A stretch of DNA of 55,737 bases from NCBI GenBank assembly GCA_903900155.1, contig CAIUMD010000059.1:1-55737 (forward strand), given 5' to 3'. Every line of letters begins with the position of its first letter. The stretch's first letter is position 1. Below the pieces are notes generated by a model, which was given only the letters and a program-made list of their open reading frames with translations, did no database searches and was not told where the DNA came from. Source of the DNA: an uncultured Caulobacterales bacterium (GTDB lineage: Bacteria; Pseudomonadota; Alphaproteobacteria; Caulobacterales; Caulobacteraceae). The translations under genes were made by a program, and so were the position numbers. Below are positions 26,426 through 34,976 of this stretch, in pieces.

Positions 26426-27860
26426 TCCGCCCCGGCGCCGACCGCAGGCGGCGGCGTTCCGCGGCGCGCTGTGGATCACGCTGATCGCCGTGGTCACGAC
26501 CGTGGTGGCGCTGAGCGTCCAGCACTTTCAGACCGTCCGCGTGCTCAAGATCGAACTCGAGCACCTGCTCGAAGGCGAGGCGGACGCGCTCGTCCTGCGC
26601 TATCGTGACGGCGACCTCGGCGGCCTGGTCAGCTATATCGATGAGCAGACCCGGACGCAGCGGCGCGACGTGGTCTACATGGTCGCCGATAGGGCCGGGC
26701 GGCGACTGGCCGGCAATGTTCTGGTCTGGCCAAGCGGGCTTGCGGCCGAGCACCTGGCCATCACGACCGTGCGGGTGCGGCGCGGCGGTGAGGTCCAGTC
26801 GCGACGGATCGAGGCCGAGGTCCGCACCCTCGGGCCGGACACGCGGCTCTTGGTCGGACACCTGGCGGACAGCCGCATCGCGCTCGGGCGTCGCTACTGG
26901 ATGTCGCTCGCCCTGTCGGTGCTGGCGACCGCCGTGCTCGGGCTGAGCCTCGGTTGGCTCGTCAGCCGGCGCGGCGTGCGCGTGGTGCGCGCCGCGGCGG
27001 ACACCGGCGATCGATTCCTCAGCGGTCACTTGGACGAGCGGCTCAAGGTCTCGCTTCGCGACGACGAATTCGATCGCTTGGCCGAGGTGTTCAACGCCTG
27101 TCTCGATGAGATCGAGCGCATGGTCCGCTCGCTCCGCGCCGCCACCGATGGCTTGGCGCACGACCTGAAGACGCCGCTGACACGCATCAAGGCGCGGCTG
27201 GAATTGGCGGCGCTACGCGGGCACGAGGCCCCGCAACAGGACATCCTGGCGGAGACGGCGCGCGACCTCGACGCCCTCTTGTCGTTGGTGAATGGGCTGC
27301 TGGTGCTGGCCAGGGCTGACGCCACCACGGCCGATAGCTTCGTGCCGCTCGACCTCGCCGCGGTCGCCCAGGAGGCCTACGACCTCTACGCGCCGCTGGC
27401 GGAAGACGCCGGGCAGCATCTCCTCCTTCGGCTTTCGCGGGCGCCGGCGCGCGGGGTTTCGAGCCTACTCCTCCATGCGACCGCCAACCTGATCGACAAC
27501 GCCATCAAGCATGGGAGCCCAGGAGGCCAGATCGTCGTCGCCACGGGAATCGACGGTGCGGCCAGCCGTCTCACCATTGGCGACCGAGGGCCAGGGATCG
27601 CACCGGATGCGCGGGAACGGGCCGTGCAGCGCTTCAGCCGCCTGGACGAGAGCCGCTCCACGCCCGGCAGCGGCCTTGGACTATCCCTCGTGGCGACCGT
27701 CGCGCGGGTCCATCGCGGCCAGCTCGTGCTGGCGGACAATCAGCCCGGGCTCAGGGCGGAGCTACGCTTGCCGCTGAGCCCGGACCGGGATCTGCGCCCC
27801 GCCCGCGCGCCTAAGGAGGTCACCGGTGAGACCGGCCGTGTGACCGGAACGGAAGGATGA
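26412..27860 (+). CDS. Sensor histidine kinase (CzcS/CusS-like)
   Basis: 482 residues from TTG 26412, overlapping the chimera's regulator end by 14 bases as in intact regulator-kinase pairs. An in-frame ATG at 26361 is also possible. Two membrane helices (about residues 17-37 and 155-180) flank a sensor of about 115 residues. HAMP, the H-box TDGLAHDLKTPLTRIKARLE, N-box LLLHATANLIDNAIKHG and G-boxes GDRGPGI and GSGLGLSLV follow. The kinase looks intact but its partner has lost its receiver, so it is an orphan here. Confidence 0.88.
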   Translation: MTRVSPPRRRPQAAAFRGALWITLIAVVTTVVALSVQHFQTVRVLKIELEHLLEGEADALVLRYRDGDLGGLVSYIDEQTRTQRRDVVYMVADRAGRRLAGNVLVWPSGLAAEHLAITTVRVRRGGEVQSRRIEAEVRTLGPDTRLLVGHLADSRIALGRRYWMSLALSVLATAVLGLSLGWLVSRRGVRVVRAAADTGDRFLSGHLDERLKVSLRDDEFDRLAEVFNACLDEIERMVRSLRAATDGLAHDLKTPLTRIKARLELAALRGHEAPQQDILAETARDLDALLSLVNGLLVLARADATTADSFVPLDLAAVAQEAYDLYAPLAEDAGQHLLLRLSRAPARGVSSLLLHATANLIDNAIKHGSPGGQIVVATGIDGAASRLTIGDRGPGIAPDARERAVQRFSRLDESRSTPGSGLGLSLVATVARVHRGQLVLADNQPGLRAELRLPLSPDRDLRPARAPKEVTGETGRVTGTEG

Positions 27861-28152
27861 AGCGCGCGCCCCAGCCGCCATAGGTGCGGTTGGGCGCGTA
27901 TCCATAGGCGTCGTATGGACGGGTGGGACCAACCGCGGAATCGTAGCTGTGACGGGCGCCGTAATCATAGCGAGCGCCGCCGTCGTAAGCACGGTCGTCC
28001 TGGTACGTTCTCGCGGCGCCGTAAGGGTTTGCGCGCCAGGCGCTGGTGGATGGCGCATAAGGCGCGCCGGGATGGCCGTATGGCTGCGCTGAGGCGGCCG
28101 AGGCGATCATGAGGCCGGTCGTCGCAGCGGCGGCGGCAAGAAGGCGTTGCAT
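27820..28152 (-). CDS. Small exported Tyr/Gly/Arg-rich protein
   Basis: 110 residues with a signal peptide (MQRLLAAAAATTGLMIASAA, then SA) and a low-complexity mature part rich in Tyr, Gly, Ala, Arg and Asp (RYDYGARHSYDSA, YDAYGYAPNRTYGG). ATG 28152 is chosen because it gives a clean signal peptide and follows an AAGGAG-type site. Its 3' end overlaps the kinase gene tail-to-tail by 41 bases. Function unknown. Two other genes in the window (30916, 51001) have the same style. Confidence 0.7.
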   Translation of the reverse strand: MQRLLAAAAATTGLMIASAASAQPYGHPGAPYAPSTSAWRANPYGAARTYQDDRAYDGGARYDYGARHSYDSAVGPTRPYDAYGYAPNRTYGGWGARFILPFRSHGRSHR

Positions 28153-28325
28153 CGGATGCTCCTTGGATTGGCCGACGCAAGGTCGGCGAACAGGAGCGTT
28201 GTCGCCTACGCGGATGTCGTGGACCGCAAGCGGACGTGACATCGCGTTTAGGCGATTACGCGCGCGCTGAGGGTTCGGCCGGACCCGGCGCGTAACCCCA
28301 TTAGCAGTGCTGACAGGGGAATCCT

Positions 28326-28535
28326 GTGGTCCGCCAGAAGACGAGACCCGATCGCGCGAGCGGGCGCCGGCGCGGCCCGCTTTTTTGGACGGCGGCGCTC
28401 CTCGTCGCCGCCGTTATTGTCGGACTGACCGCCTATGAAGTCGTCGGAACCAGCACGCCCAAGGCCGATGACCGGATCTGGATCTCCGACCCACATCGTG
28501 ATTTTCACGGGTCCGCACCCGCGCCGCGGCGCTGA
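28326..28535 (+). CDS. Small single-helix membrane protein
   Basis: 69 residues from GTG 28326 with an AGGGGAA site upstream. A basic N-terminus (RQKTRPDRASGRRRG) is followed by one helix (PLFWTAALLVAAVIVGLTAY) and a polar tail. The stop overlaps the fliQ start (TGATG), so it is translationally coupled to it. No family recognised. Confidence 0.55.
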   Translation: MVRQKTRPDRASGRRRGPLFWTAALLVAAVIVGLTAYEVVGTSTPKADDRIWISDPHRDFHGSAPAPRR

Positions 28536-28798
28536 TGGGCGGCGCCGAGGTCCTCGACGTGGCGCGCGACGCCATCTGGCTGACGGTGCAGATCTCGGCG
28601 CCGGTATTGATCGTCGGCCTGGTCGTCGGGGTCGCGATCGGTCTTTTGCAGGCCCTGACACAGATCCAGGAGCAAACGCTCGTCTACGCCCCGAAGATCG
28701 TGGCGATCTTCATCGCGCTCTTGATCTTCCTGCCGATGATGGCCGCCCTGATGAAGAACTTCATGGAGCACATCGCGCAGCGGATCGCCGCGATGTAG
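28535..28798 (+). CDS. fliQ: Orphan flagellar export-gate protein FliQ
   Basis: 87-residue two-helix membrane protein. It matches FliQ over its length: a first helix LTVQISAPVLIVGLVVGVAI, the GLLQALTQIQEQTLVYAPKI loop, and a second helix ending FLPMMAALMKNF. FliQ is part of the FliPQR gate of the flagellar type III export apparatus. None of its usual partners (fliP, fliR, flhB, flhA) is present; neighbours are a small membrane protein and a cytochrome. It is likely an ectopic extra copy or a remnant of a recombination event. Confidence 0.9.
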   Translation: MGGAEVLDVARDAIWLTVQISAPVLIVGLVVGVAIGLLQALTQIQEQTLVYAPKIVAIFIALLIFLPMMAALMKNFMEHIAQRIAAM

Positions 28799-28910
28799 CG
28801 ACAAGGGGCGGCGGCGGACCTCACGACATTAAACCAAATTCATGTTCGAGACAGGCGCCGCCCACAGCGACCATCTCAATCTCAGCGGATCTCTTAGGGA
28901 AGGCAAGAAA

Positions 28911-29567
28911 ATGCAGGTGATGGGGTGGGATCTACGGCATCCGAGGACGCATCTCGGAATCGCTGTCGTGCTGGGCGCGGCTGGATTGCTCGCGGCGGTG
29001 GCCATCGGCGTGACGATCGGCCTGGGGCTTTACAACATCGGCGCCGACGCGCCTCACACGCCACCGGTCTACAAGGTGCTGGAAACCCTGCGCGACCGCT
29101 CGATCAGCGTGCGTGCGAGGGACGTCAAGGCGCCGGCGAACTTGAACGACCCCAAGCGGATCGCGAGCGGCGCGGGGCTCTATACCGAGATGTGCAGCGG
29201 CTGCCATCTGGCGCCCGGCCTGGAAAAGACAGAGATGAGCCAGGGCCTCTATCCGCAGGCGCCTGAACTCTGGCGGCACGCCGACCTCACGGCCGGCGAG
29301 CAGTTCTGGGCGATCAAGCACGGTATCAAGATGACCGCCATGCCGGCCTGGGGGCGCACGCACAGCGACGAGCTGATCTGGGACATGGTGGCGTTCGTCC
29401 GCCAGCTTCCGAAGATGTCGCCGGCGCAATACCAGGCGGCGATCAAAAGCGCTCCGGCCGACCACGACGAGATGATGAAGGAAGGCGGCGGGATGGCGGG
29501 CATGGCCATGCCGGGCATGACGCCGCCGCCCAAGGAATCGGACGGTCATACCGGCCATGACGACTGA
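28911..29567 (+). CDS. Membrane-anchored cytochrome c
   Basis: 218 residues from ATG 28911 (AGGGAAGG site upstream). The N-terminal helix (LGIAVVLGAAGLLAAVAIGV) anchors a periplasmic class I cytochrome c domain. The haem motif is CSGCH (Cys95, Cys98, His99) and the probable axial Met is in KMTAMPAWG. A Met/Gly-rich tail (GGGMAGMAMPGMTPP) plus HTGHDD suggests metal, perhaps copper, binding. It overlaps the next flavoprotein gene by 11 bases, so the two are likely expressed and used together. Confidence 0.88.
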   Translation: MQVMGWDLRHPRTHLGIAVVLGAAGLLAAVAIGVTIGLGLYNIGADAPHTPPVYKVLETLRDRSISVRARDVKAPANLNDPKRIASGAGLYTEMCSGCHLAPGLEKTEMSQGLYPQAPELWRHADLTAGEQFWAIKHGIKMTAMPAWGRTHSDELIWDMVAFVRQLPKMSPAQYQAAIKSAPADHDEMMKEGGGMAGMAMPGMTPPPKESDGHTGHDD

Positions 29568-30540
29568 AGCGCGCATGCGGGAGGCTCCACAGCCGAGCCA
29601 TAACGTCGACCTGGAGTTCCCAATAGACGACGTCTTCGACTGTCTGATCCTTGGCGGGGGGCCAGCCGGCCTTGCGGCGGCGCTCTATCTGCGGCGATTT
29701 CGGCGAACGGTCCTGATCGCCGACGCCGGACAGAGCCGTGCGGCGCTGATTCCACGTAGTCATAACGTCCCCGGTTTCGCCGGGGGCATCCGCGGGCTGG
29801 ACCTGCTCGCTCAGCTGCGCGAGCAGTTGGCGCTCTTCGGGCCGGTGGACTGGGCGGGGCCCGTGGCGCGGCTGGACTGCATGGGCGAAGCCCTTTGGCG
29901 CGCGGCCTTAGCGGATCGGACGGTGCTGGGCCGAACCGTCCTGTTCGCCAGCGGCGTGCTGGACCGTCGGCCGCCGATTCCCGAACCCGAGCAGGCGATC
30001 CGCGACGGGCTGCTGCGATTTTGCCCTATCTGCGACGGCTTTGAAGCCATGCTGGACAGGATCGCCGTGATCGGCATGGACGATCACGCCGCAAGCGAGG
30101 CGCTGTTCCTCCGCGCGTACAGCCCCAGCGTGAGCCTGTTGACGCTGGGTTACAACCATACGGTCTCACGAGCCAGCCGTGAGGCGCTGGAGGGCGCGGG
30201 CGTCCCGTTGATCGTGGTGCAGCCGGATGGCTTTAAGGTCCAGGACAATCGGTTGCACGCCTTGCGGATCGACGGATCAGAGCTCGAGCCCTTCGAAGTG
30301 GTTTACGGCGCCTTGGGCGTCGAGCCACAATCCGGCCTCGCCGAGACGATCGGGGTCGTCACTGACGGGTCCGGGTGTATCCTCGTCGATGAGCACCAGC
30401 GCACCTTCTTGCCGGGCGTCTATGCGGCCGGAGACGTGGTGCGGGGGCTCGACCAAATCAGCGTCGCGGTCGGCGAGGCGGCGATCGCCGCGACCGCGAT
30501 CCACAATAGCCTGCCGCCTGTGCGGGTCGTCCATGACTGA
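29557..30540 (+). CDS. Thioredoxin-reductase-like flavoprotein
   Basis: 327-residue pyridine-nucleotide-disulfide oxidoreductase. The FAD motif LILGGGPAGLAAALYLRRF is near residues 30-48. Redox Cys156/Cys159 sit in FCPICDGFE, the thioredoxin-reductase position. The closing FAD motif is VYAAGDVVRGLDQISVAVGE. The NADPH motif is degenerate (VIGMDDHAASEA instead of GxGxxA), so the electron donor or cofactor use may differ from true TrxB. Its translational coupling to the cytochrome c gene is unusual. Confidence 0.85.
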   Translation: MTTEARMREAPQPSHNVDLEFPIDDVFDCLILGGGPAGLAAALYLRRFRRTVLIADAGQSRAALIPRSHNVPGFAGGIRGLDLLAQLREQLALFGPVDWAGPVARLDCMGEALWRAALADRTVLGRTVLFASGVLDRRPPIPEPEQAIRDGLLRFCPICDGFEAMLDRIAVIGMDDHAASEALFLRAYSPSVSLLTLGYNHTVSRASREALEGAGVPLIVVQPDGFKVQDNRLHALRIDGSELEPFEVVYGALGVEPQSGLAETIGVVTDGSGCILVDEHQRTFLPGVYAAGDVVRGLDQISVAVGEAAIAATAIHNSLPPVRVVHD

Positions 30541-30805
30541 AGCGCGCCCAGAGCGGTGTCGCCAAGGAGGCGCGGTGTCAATGGTCACGGTCTACCACTT
30601 CGCCTGCCCTGCGGGCGGCGCGCCCACTTCCGCCAATCGGTTGGCGACCCGTGAGGCGATCGAAGCCCTGCCTGGCGCAGAGCGCCTCCCTTGCACCGGG
30701 ATCGCCGTTCGCGCCACGGCCGTCGAGAACGGATTTCTCAGCGCCGACTATGACTGGACCGAAGGCGACGGCCAGCCCGCCTCCGATCCAAAGCTGGGTC
30801 AATAG
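30533..30805 (+). CDS. Small hypothetical protein
   Basis: 90 residues from ATG 30533, overlapping the flavoprotein stop by 8 bases. An internal ATG at 30581 starts the better-conserved-looking part MVTVYHFACPAGG and has GGAG-like sequence upstream. The protein is soluble, with two Cys and a run TREAIEALPGAERLPCTGIAV. No family recognised. Coupling to the flavoprotein suggests a shared operon. Confidence 0.5.
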   Translation: MTEARPERCRQGGAVSMVTVYHFACPAGGAPTSANRLATREAIEALPGAERLPCTGIAVRATAVENGFLSADYDWTEGDGQPASDPKLGQ

Positions 30806-30915
30806 GTCGTCCTCGCCCGGTCGCGGATTGAACAGGGGTCCGGATGCTCGGGGGGCGCCAGGTTCCCGCCGCACCTCGCCCGCCACAGCCCACCGCTTGC
30901 AGCCCCTGGCGGCCG

Positions 30916-31269
30916 TCACCAGCCATGGTGGCGGTCGACATGGTGGCGAGGGTGCTGGCCGCCATAGGTGTAGCCGGAGTGTCCGGCCGGACCGTGGCCG
31001 TAACTGGGCGCAACACTAGGCCCGTACCAGACGCGCGTCCCATGTGGGTAGACGTAGACCCGAGGGCCCGGCGTTCGATACGGCGAATAGTAGCCCGAGT
31101 AACCGACGTCGCCGCGATAAGCGGGCAGATAGTCGCTTCGCGGGTAGCTGCTATAGCCATATTCCACCCATCTGCCCGCCGGGCCTCGCGGCATCCGGTC
31201 GTGCGCGACCGCGACCGCGGGGAGCGCGACGGCCGCGCAAAGCAGGATCATCCTCAAACAGCGGATCAT
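30916..31269 (-). CDS. Small exported Tyr/His/Pro-rich protein
   Basis: 117 residues from ATG 31269. Signal peptide MIRCLRMILLCAAVALPAV then AVA, followed by a mature part dominated by Tyr, Gly, Pro and His (YGYSSYPRSDYLPAYRG, VYVYPHGTRVWYGP) ending HHVDRHHGW. The tail could bind metal. The upstream extension to 31473 lacks a signal peptide and is not used. No family recognised. Confidence 0.65.
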   Translation of the reverse strand: MIRCLRMILLCAAVALPAVAVAHDRMPRGPAGRWVEYGYSSYPRSDYLPAYRGDVGYSGYYSPYRTPGPRVYVYPHGTRVWYGPSVAPSYGHGPAGHSGYTYGGQHPRHHVDRHHGW

Positions 31270-31512
31270 GGCGCGCCTCCTGTCGTCACCACAGGTCGCC
31301 CCGTCGAACGAGCGGCCTGCGTGGCGAGAACGCGGAGGAAGATGGGACGCGACCAAGGCGGGTCGCGCCCCCTTCCCTGCGTGCGTCGCTGGCGGGGGAT
31401 CGGGCCAGCGCTGCCACCAGAGCCGATCGGGGGCCCTAATCTGGATACGCGCGAGGTGGGCTGCAGCCCTCAAGCGCGCCGAGCGCTGCGCGAGCTGGGG
31501 TCGGCAGATTGA

Positions 31513-33633
31513 TCAGTAGCTGAGCCGCAGCGACAGCCGCACCGCGCGGGGCGAGCCTGGGGTGATGTTCGAATTGCTGTTGGCGGCGGCGTAGTAACCC
31601 TTGTCGAAGACGTTCTCGACGTTGAGCTGCGCCGACACCTGATCGGAGACCTGGTAATAGAGGGCCGCGTCGACTCGGGTGAAGCCCGGCAGCGTGACGG
31701 TATTGTCGGTCGAAGCGAAGATGGCGCTGCGGTAGATCACGCCGAGGCCGAGGGCGAGACGCGGCGCCACGTCCACCCGGTTCCAGAGTGAGGCCGAATG
31801 CTTTGGGAGCTGCGCCAGGCGCGCGCCGGCGCGCACCGTGGCCGACTGCGTCTGGGTGATCTCACCGTCCTGATAGGCGTAACCGCCGACGAGGGTCCAG
31901 CCGGGCCTGACGACGCCCTCGGCGCCAAGCTCCACGCCCTTGCTGCGTTGACCCTTCACCAGCACCAGACGCGTCGGATCGCCCGGGTCAGTCGCGGCGA
32001 CGTTCTCGCGGTCGAGTTGGTAGACGGCTGCGGTGAGGGAGAAATCGGGGCGAAGGTCCCACTTCACGCCGACCTCGCGGTTGATGAACCGTTCCGGATC
32101 CAGCGCCTGGTTGGACAGGGACAGCGAGCTCAACTGGTCGCCCGCACGAGGCAGGTAAGAGCGGCTGTAGCTGGCGTAGAGGGCGAGCGGTTCCACCAGC
32201 TTGAAGACCAGGCCGGCGCGCGGCGACCAGAGCTTGTCGCTCGTCGCGAACACAGCGCCGGTCCGGTTGTTGCGGAAGTTCACGTCGAAGCGGTCATAGC
32301 GCAGCCCGACGATCGCCTGCAGGCGGCCGGTGAGCTGGATCTGGTCCTGCGCGTAGGCCGCGGCGATCTTGGCGACGCCGTGGTTGTCGGCGTCGGTGGC
32401 GCTCTGCCGATAGGTGACCGGAACCGAGACTGTCGGAGCGGCCAGCGGGACCGTGATCGTGGTCACCGCGGGACCGACGCCTGTGAAGTAGCCGGTCTGG
32501 CGGAAGTTGTCGGTCGTCTGCCGGCCGAACTCGGCGCCGAGCAGCAGCTTGTGGCCGATACGTCCTGTGGCCGCCGACCAGGTCAGGTCCGTCTGGTTGA
32601 ACAGGTTCTCGCGCTGCGTGGCATTGTTGTAGGCGGAGAGGGAGACCGCGGTCCCGGCGGCGTTGACCGCCCCGGGATAGACGTTCTGGTAGGCCTTGTC
32701 GTAGTCGCCGAAGCTGGTGACGTTGCGCAGGCTGACGCCGCCGAAATCGTGTTCGATCACGCCGCTGGCGACCTTGATCGTGGCGCCTGTGGGGCTGCCG
32801 GAAGGATCGCCGAAGAAGGTCGAGCGCGCGGTGCGGACCGGCCGCCCCAGGAACGACGGGATCCCGCGGTCGGCCACCATGTCGTAGGTGAAATACTCAT
32901 AGCCGAGCCGAAGGGTCGTCCGCTCGCTCAAGACCAGCCTGGCCGTCGGGTTGACACCATAGCGCTCCAGGCGAACCCCATCGCGATAGCTGTCGGAGTT
33001 CTCATAGACGCCCGTCGCCCGCAGCGAGAACCGCTCAGTCAGCGGTTGGCGTAGGTCGCCGGTGACGCGGCGGTTGTTCCACGATCCGCCCTGGAGGACG
33101 AGCTCGCCACCTTGGGTTCCGTCCGCCTGCCGGGTGACCCGGTTGAGGATCCCGCCGCCGCCGCCGCGGCCGAAGATCATCGCGTTGGGCCCTTTCATCG
33201 CCTCGACGCGCTCGACATTGTAGAGATCGCGGAAATACTCGACGTCATCGCGCACGCCATCGACGAAGAAGTTCGCCGTCGAGCTGACGCCACGCATGAT
33301 CGGGGCGTTTCGGTTGCCCTCCCCCTGGGCCATCCCCACGCCGGGCATGTAACGGACCACGTCGGCCATGCCCTGCATCGCCTGGTCATCGATCAACGCG
33401 CGCGTCACCACGCTCACCGCCTGCGGCGTGTCGATCAGCGCGGTGGCCGTCTTCGTCGCCGTCCGGGTCTGCTCGACGCCGTAGCCGCCCCGCGCGCCCC
33501 GCACCGTCACGCTCGAGACTTCCGTCGCTGCGTCGTCCGCCCAGGCTAGGCCCGGCGCCAGCAGCGGCAGCAGCCAGACGGTCGAGGCGAACAGGGTCGC
33601 GCGGCGGATCGTCCGCCGATGGGAGAAGGACAC
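31513..33633 (-). CDS. TonB-dependent siderophore receptor
   Basis: 706-residue outer-membrane receptor, probably for a catecholate or hydroxamate ferric siderophore (FhuE/Fiu/FpvA-like). Signal peptide ends at GLAWA. The plug domain (about residues 30-190) has SVTVRGARGG, IDTPQAVSVVTRALIDDQ, MRGVSSTANFFVDGVRDD and VEAMKGPNAMIFGRGGGGG. A beta barrel follows, closing with the C-terminal aromatic pattern RLSLRLSY. GTG 33633 is chosen because GGAG lies 8 bases upstream and a normal signal peptide results. A Fur-like dyad is present just upstream. Confidence 0.93.
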   Translation of the reverse strand: MSFSHRRTIRRATLFASTVWLLPLLAPGLAWADDAATEVSSVTVRGARGGYGVEQTRTATKTATALIDTPQAVSVVTRALIDDQAMQGMADVVRYMPGVGMAQGEGNRNAPIMRGVSSTANFFVDGVRDDVEYFRDLYNVERVEAMKGPNAMIFGRGGGGGILNRVTRQADGTQGGELVLQGGSWNNRRVTGDLRQPLTERFSLRATGVYENSDSYRDGVRLERYGVNPTARLVLSERTTLRLGYEYFTYDMVADRGIPSFLGRPVRTARSTFFGDPSGSPTGATIKVASGVIEHDFGGVSLRNVTSFGDYDKAYQNVYPGAVNAAGTAVSLSAYNNATQRENLFNQTDLTWSAATGRIGHKLLLGAEFGRQTTDNFRQTGYFTGVGPAVTTITVPLAAPTVSVPVTYRQSATDADNHGVAKIAAAYAQDQIQLTGRLQAIVGLRYDRFDVNFRNNRTGAVFATSDKLWSPRAGLVFKLVEPLALYASYSRSYLPRAGDQLSSLSLSNQALDPERFINREVGVKWDLRPDFSLTAAVYQLDRENVAATDPGDPTRLVLVKGQRSKGVELGAEGVVRPGWTLVGGYAYQDGEITQTQSATVRAGARLAQLPKHSASLWNRVDVAPRLALGLGVIYRSAIFASTDNTVTLPGFTRVDAALYYQVSDQVSAQLNVENVFDKGYYAAANSNSNITPGSPRAVRLSLRLSY

Positions 33634-33693
33634 GTTGAAGGCTCCTGGGCAGCTTTGCCGCCTTCTACGAGCCGGCCCTCGCCCCGTCAATGC

Positions 33694-33708
33694 GAATGCG
33701 ACGCATTC
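33694..33708 (-). promoter_or_regulatory. Fur-like 7-1-7 palindrome upstream of receptor
   Basis: Perfect palindrome GAATGCG-A-CGCATTC, 61 bases upstream of the receptor start. On the minus strand it continues into CGCATT, giving the repeated hexamer-like layout of alphaproteobacterial Fur sites. It would repress the receptor in iron-replete cells. Confidence 0.6.
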
Positions 33709-34047
33709 TTAATTCTGCTGGTATACGGGAGGCGCGGGCGGCGGCGTGGTATAGGGATGCGGCAGCTGGCGAGGCCGGCCATGATGACCGTAGCCGTAAT
33801 CCCCAACATCGAGCTGCAGGAGGCAGTTGGCATAGGCTTCCGTGCCCGGCGAGAAGCCGTAGGTGATGCACGCCTGCCGGTGTCGGGCCGCCATCTCCGC
33901 AGCGCTAATGCACCCGCTGAGCACGGCCGACAGCAGGGCGGCCGAGACGGTGACCGCGATGGGCTTTGGCGCGCGCCAAGTGCGATCCTGTTCACTCGCA
34001 GCAGGAACCGGGCCGATCTGGATCGGCGAAGGAACGGGTTCGGGCAT
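33709..34047 (-). CDS. Small lipoprotein-like hypothetical protein
   Basis: 112 residues. A hydrophobic stretch ends in a lipobox-like LSAVLSGC (Cys about 46), but 30 polar residues precede it, so the real start may be internal or the protein may be a membrane anchor. The domain RHRQACITYGFSPGTEAYANC resembles a common alphaproteobacterial small-protein motif with paired Cys. The tail is Pro/Tyr-rich. Its stop abuts the Fur-like palindrome of the receptor gene downstream. Confidence 0.6.
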   Translation of the reverse strand: MPEPVPSPIQIGPVPAASEQDRTWRAPKPIAVTVSAALLSAVLSGCISAAEMAARHRQACITYGFSPGTEAYANCLLQLDVGDYGYGHHGRPRQLPHPYTTPPPAPPVYQQN

Positions 34048-34198
34048 GGGTAAGCCTCCAGACGCTGCGGCCTGCTCTAAAGAGCATACGTCCCAGCAGG
34101 GTCGGGCCCCTCAAAAGCCGGACGGAGCCGCGCCAGGCTGGCGGCTCGCGCGGAACGCATCGGGCCCGGCGCGGGTTCTGTCTTCAGGACAGGCCACC

Positions 34199-34762
34199 AT
34201 GGACCATCACACCCACACATCGGGGACCGGCAGCACAGCGGCGCTGGGCGGCCACCCGCTACACCCCATGCTCGTCGGATTTCCGATCACGCTGTTCATC
34301 GGCGCCTTCGTCACCGACGTCGTCTATCTCGCAACGAGCGGCGCGTTCTGGGCGCAGAGCTCGGTCTGGCTGCTTGCCGCAGGCGTCGCGATGGGGCTGC
34401 TCGCCGCCGTTCCGGGGGTGATCGACCTGCTCACGATCGAACATGCGCGGCGCTGGCGCCTGGCCTGGATCCATGGCTTGATGAACCTCGGCCTCGTGGC
34501 GCTGGCCGCGATCAACCTGGTCCTACGCTGGCGCGATCCGGAAGCCGCCGTCGCGCCCTTCGGCGTCCTCCTGTCGGCCATCTGCGTCGGATTGCTCGCC
34601 ATCACCGGCTGGCTCGGCGGCGAGATGGTCTATCGGCATGGCGTCGGCGTCTCCAAGGCGGTGGGCCATGCCGAGGGTTCGCAGGCCTCTCACGACGCCG
34701 CCGCGACGTCGGCAAGCGCCGCCCACGGCAGCGAGCACGCCGCGGCCACGCGCCGACCCTGA
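34199..34762 (+). CDS. DUF2231 four-helix membrane protein
   Basis: 187 residues from ATG 34199. The DUF2231 hallmark LGGHPLHPMLVGFPITLF is followed by four helices with conserved His/Asp (PGVIDLLTIEHARRWR, WIHGLMNL, GWLGGEMVYRHG). His in helices suggests haem or metal binding, but function is unknown. A His-rich N-terminus (MDHHTHTSG) and an Ala/His-rich tail flank the core. DUF2231 proteins often accompany copper and cytochrome genes. Confidence 0.85.
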   Translation: MDHHTHTSGTGSTAALGGHPLHPMLVGFPITLFIGAFVTDVVYLATSGAFWAQSSVWLLAAGVAMGLLAAVPGVIDLLTIEHARRWRLAWIHGLMNLGLVALAAINLVLRWRDPEAAVAPFGVLLSAICVGLLAITGWLGGEMVYRHGVGVSKAVGHAEGSQASHDAAATSASAAHGSEHAAATRRP

Positions 34763-34764
34763 CC

Positions 34765-34890
34765 ATGCTGCGCGACATCCTGCTCTACTCGATGATCGGA
34801 TTGACGATCTATCTCGTCGCGGCGTTCCTTGCGCGCTTGCGGCGCAACGCCCGCGGACGCGGTTCGCAACAGGGGCGCCGTCCCTTCTGA
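34765..34890 (+). CDS. 41-residue single-helix membrane protein
   Basis: Starts two bases after the DUF2231 stop. It has one N-terminal helix (ILLYSMIGLTIYLVAAFLA) and a strongly basic tail (RLRRNARGRGSQQGRRPF), the positive-inside pattern of a real small membrane protein. The tight spacing to the upstream gene is the main support. No family recognised. Confidence 0.5.
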   Translation: MLRDILLYSMIGLTIYLVAAFLARLRRNARGRGSQQGRRPF

Positions 34891-34976
34891 TCAAACATCA
34901 GCTCGTACGATCGCCGATCTAAGGGCTGGAGCTCGCCCGCCGCGTATCCCCAAGGGATGGCGTGAAAGGTGCGCAG

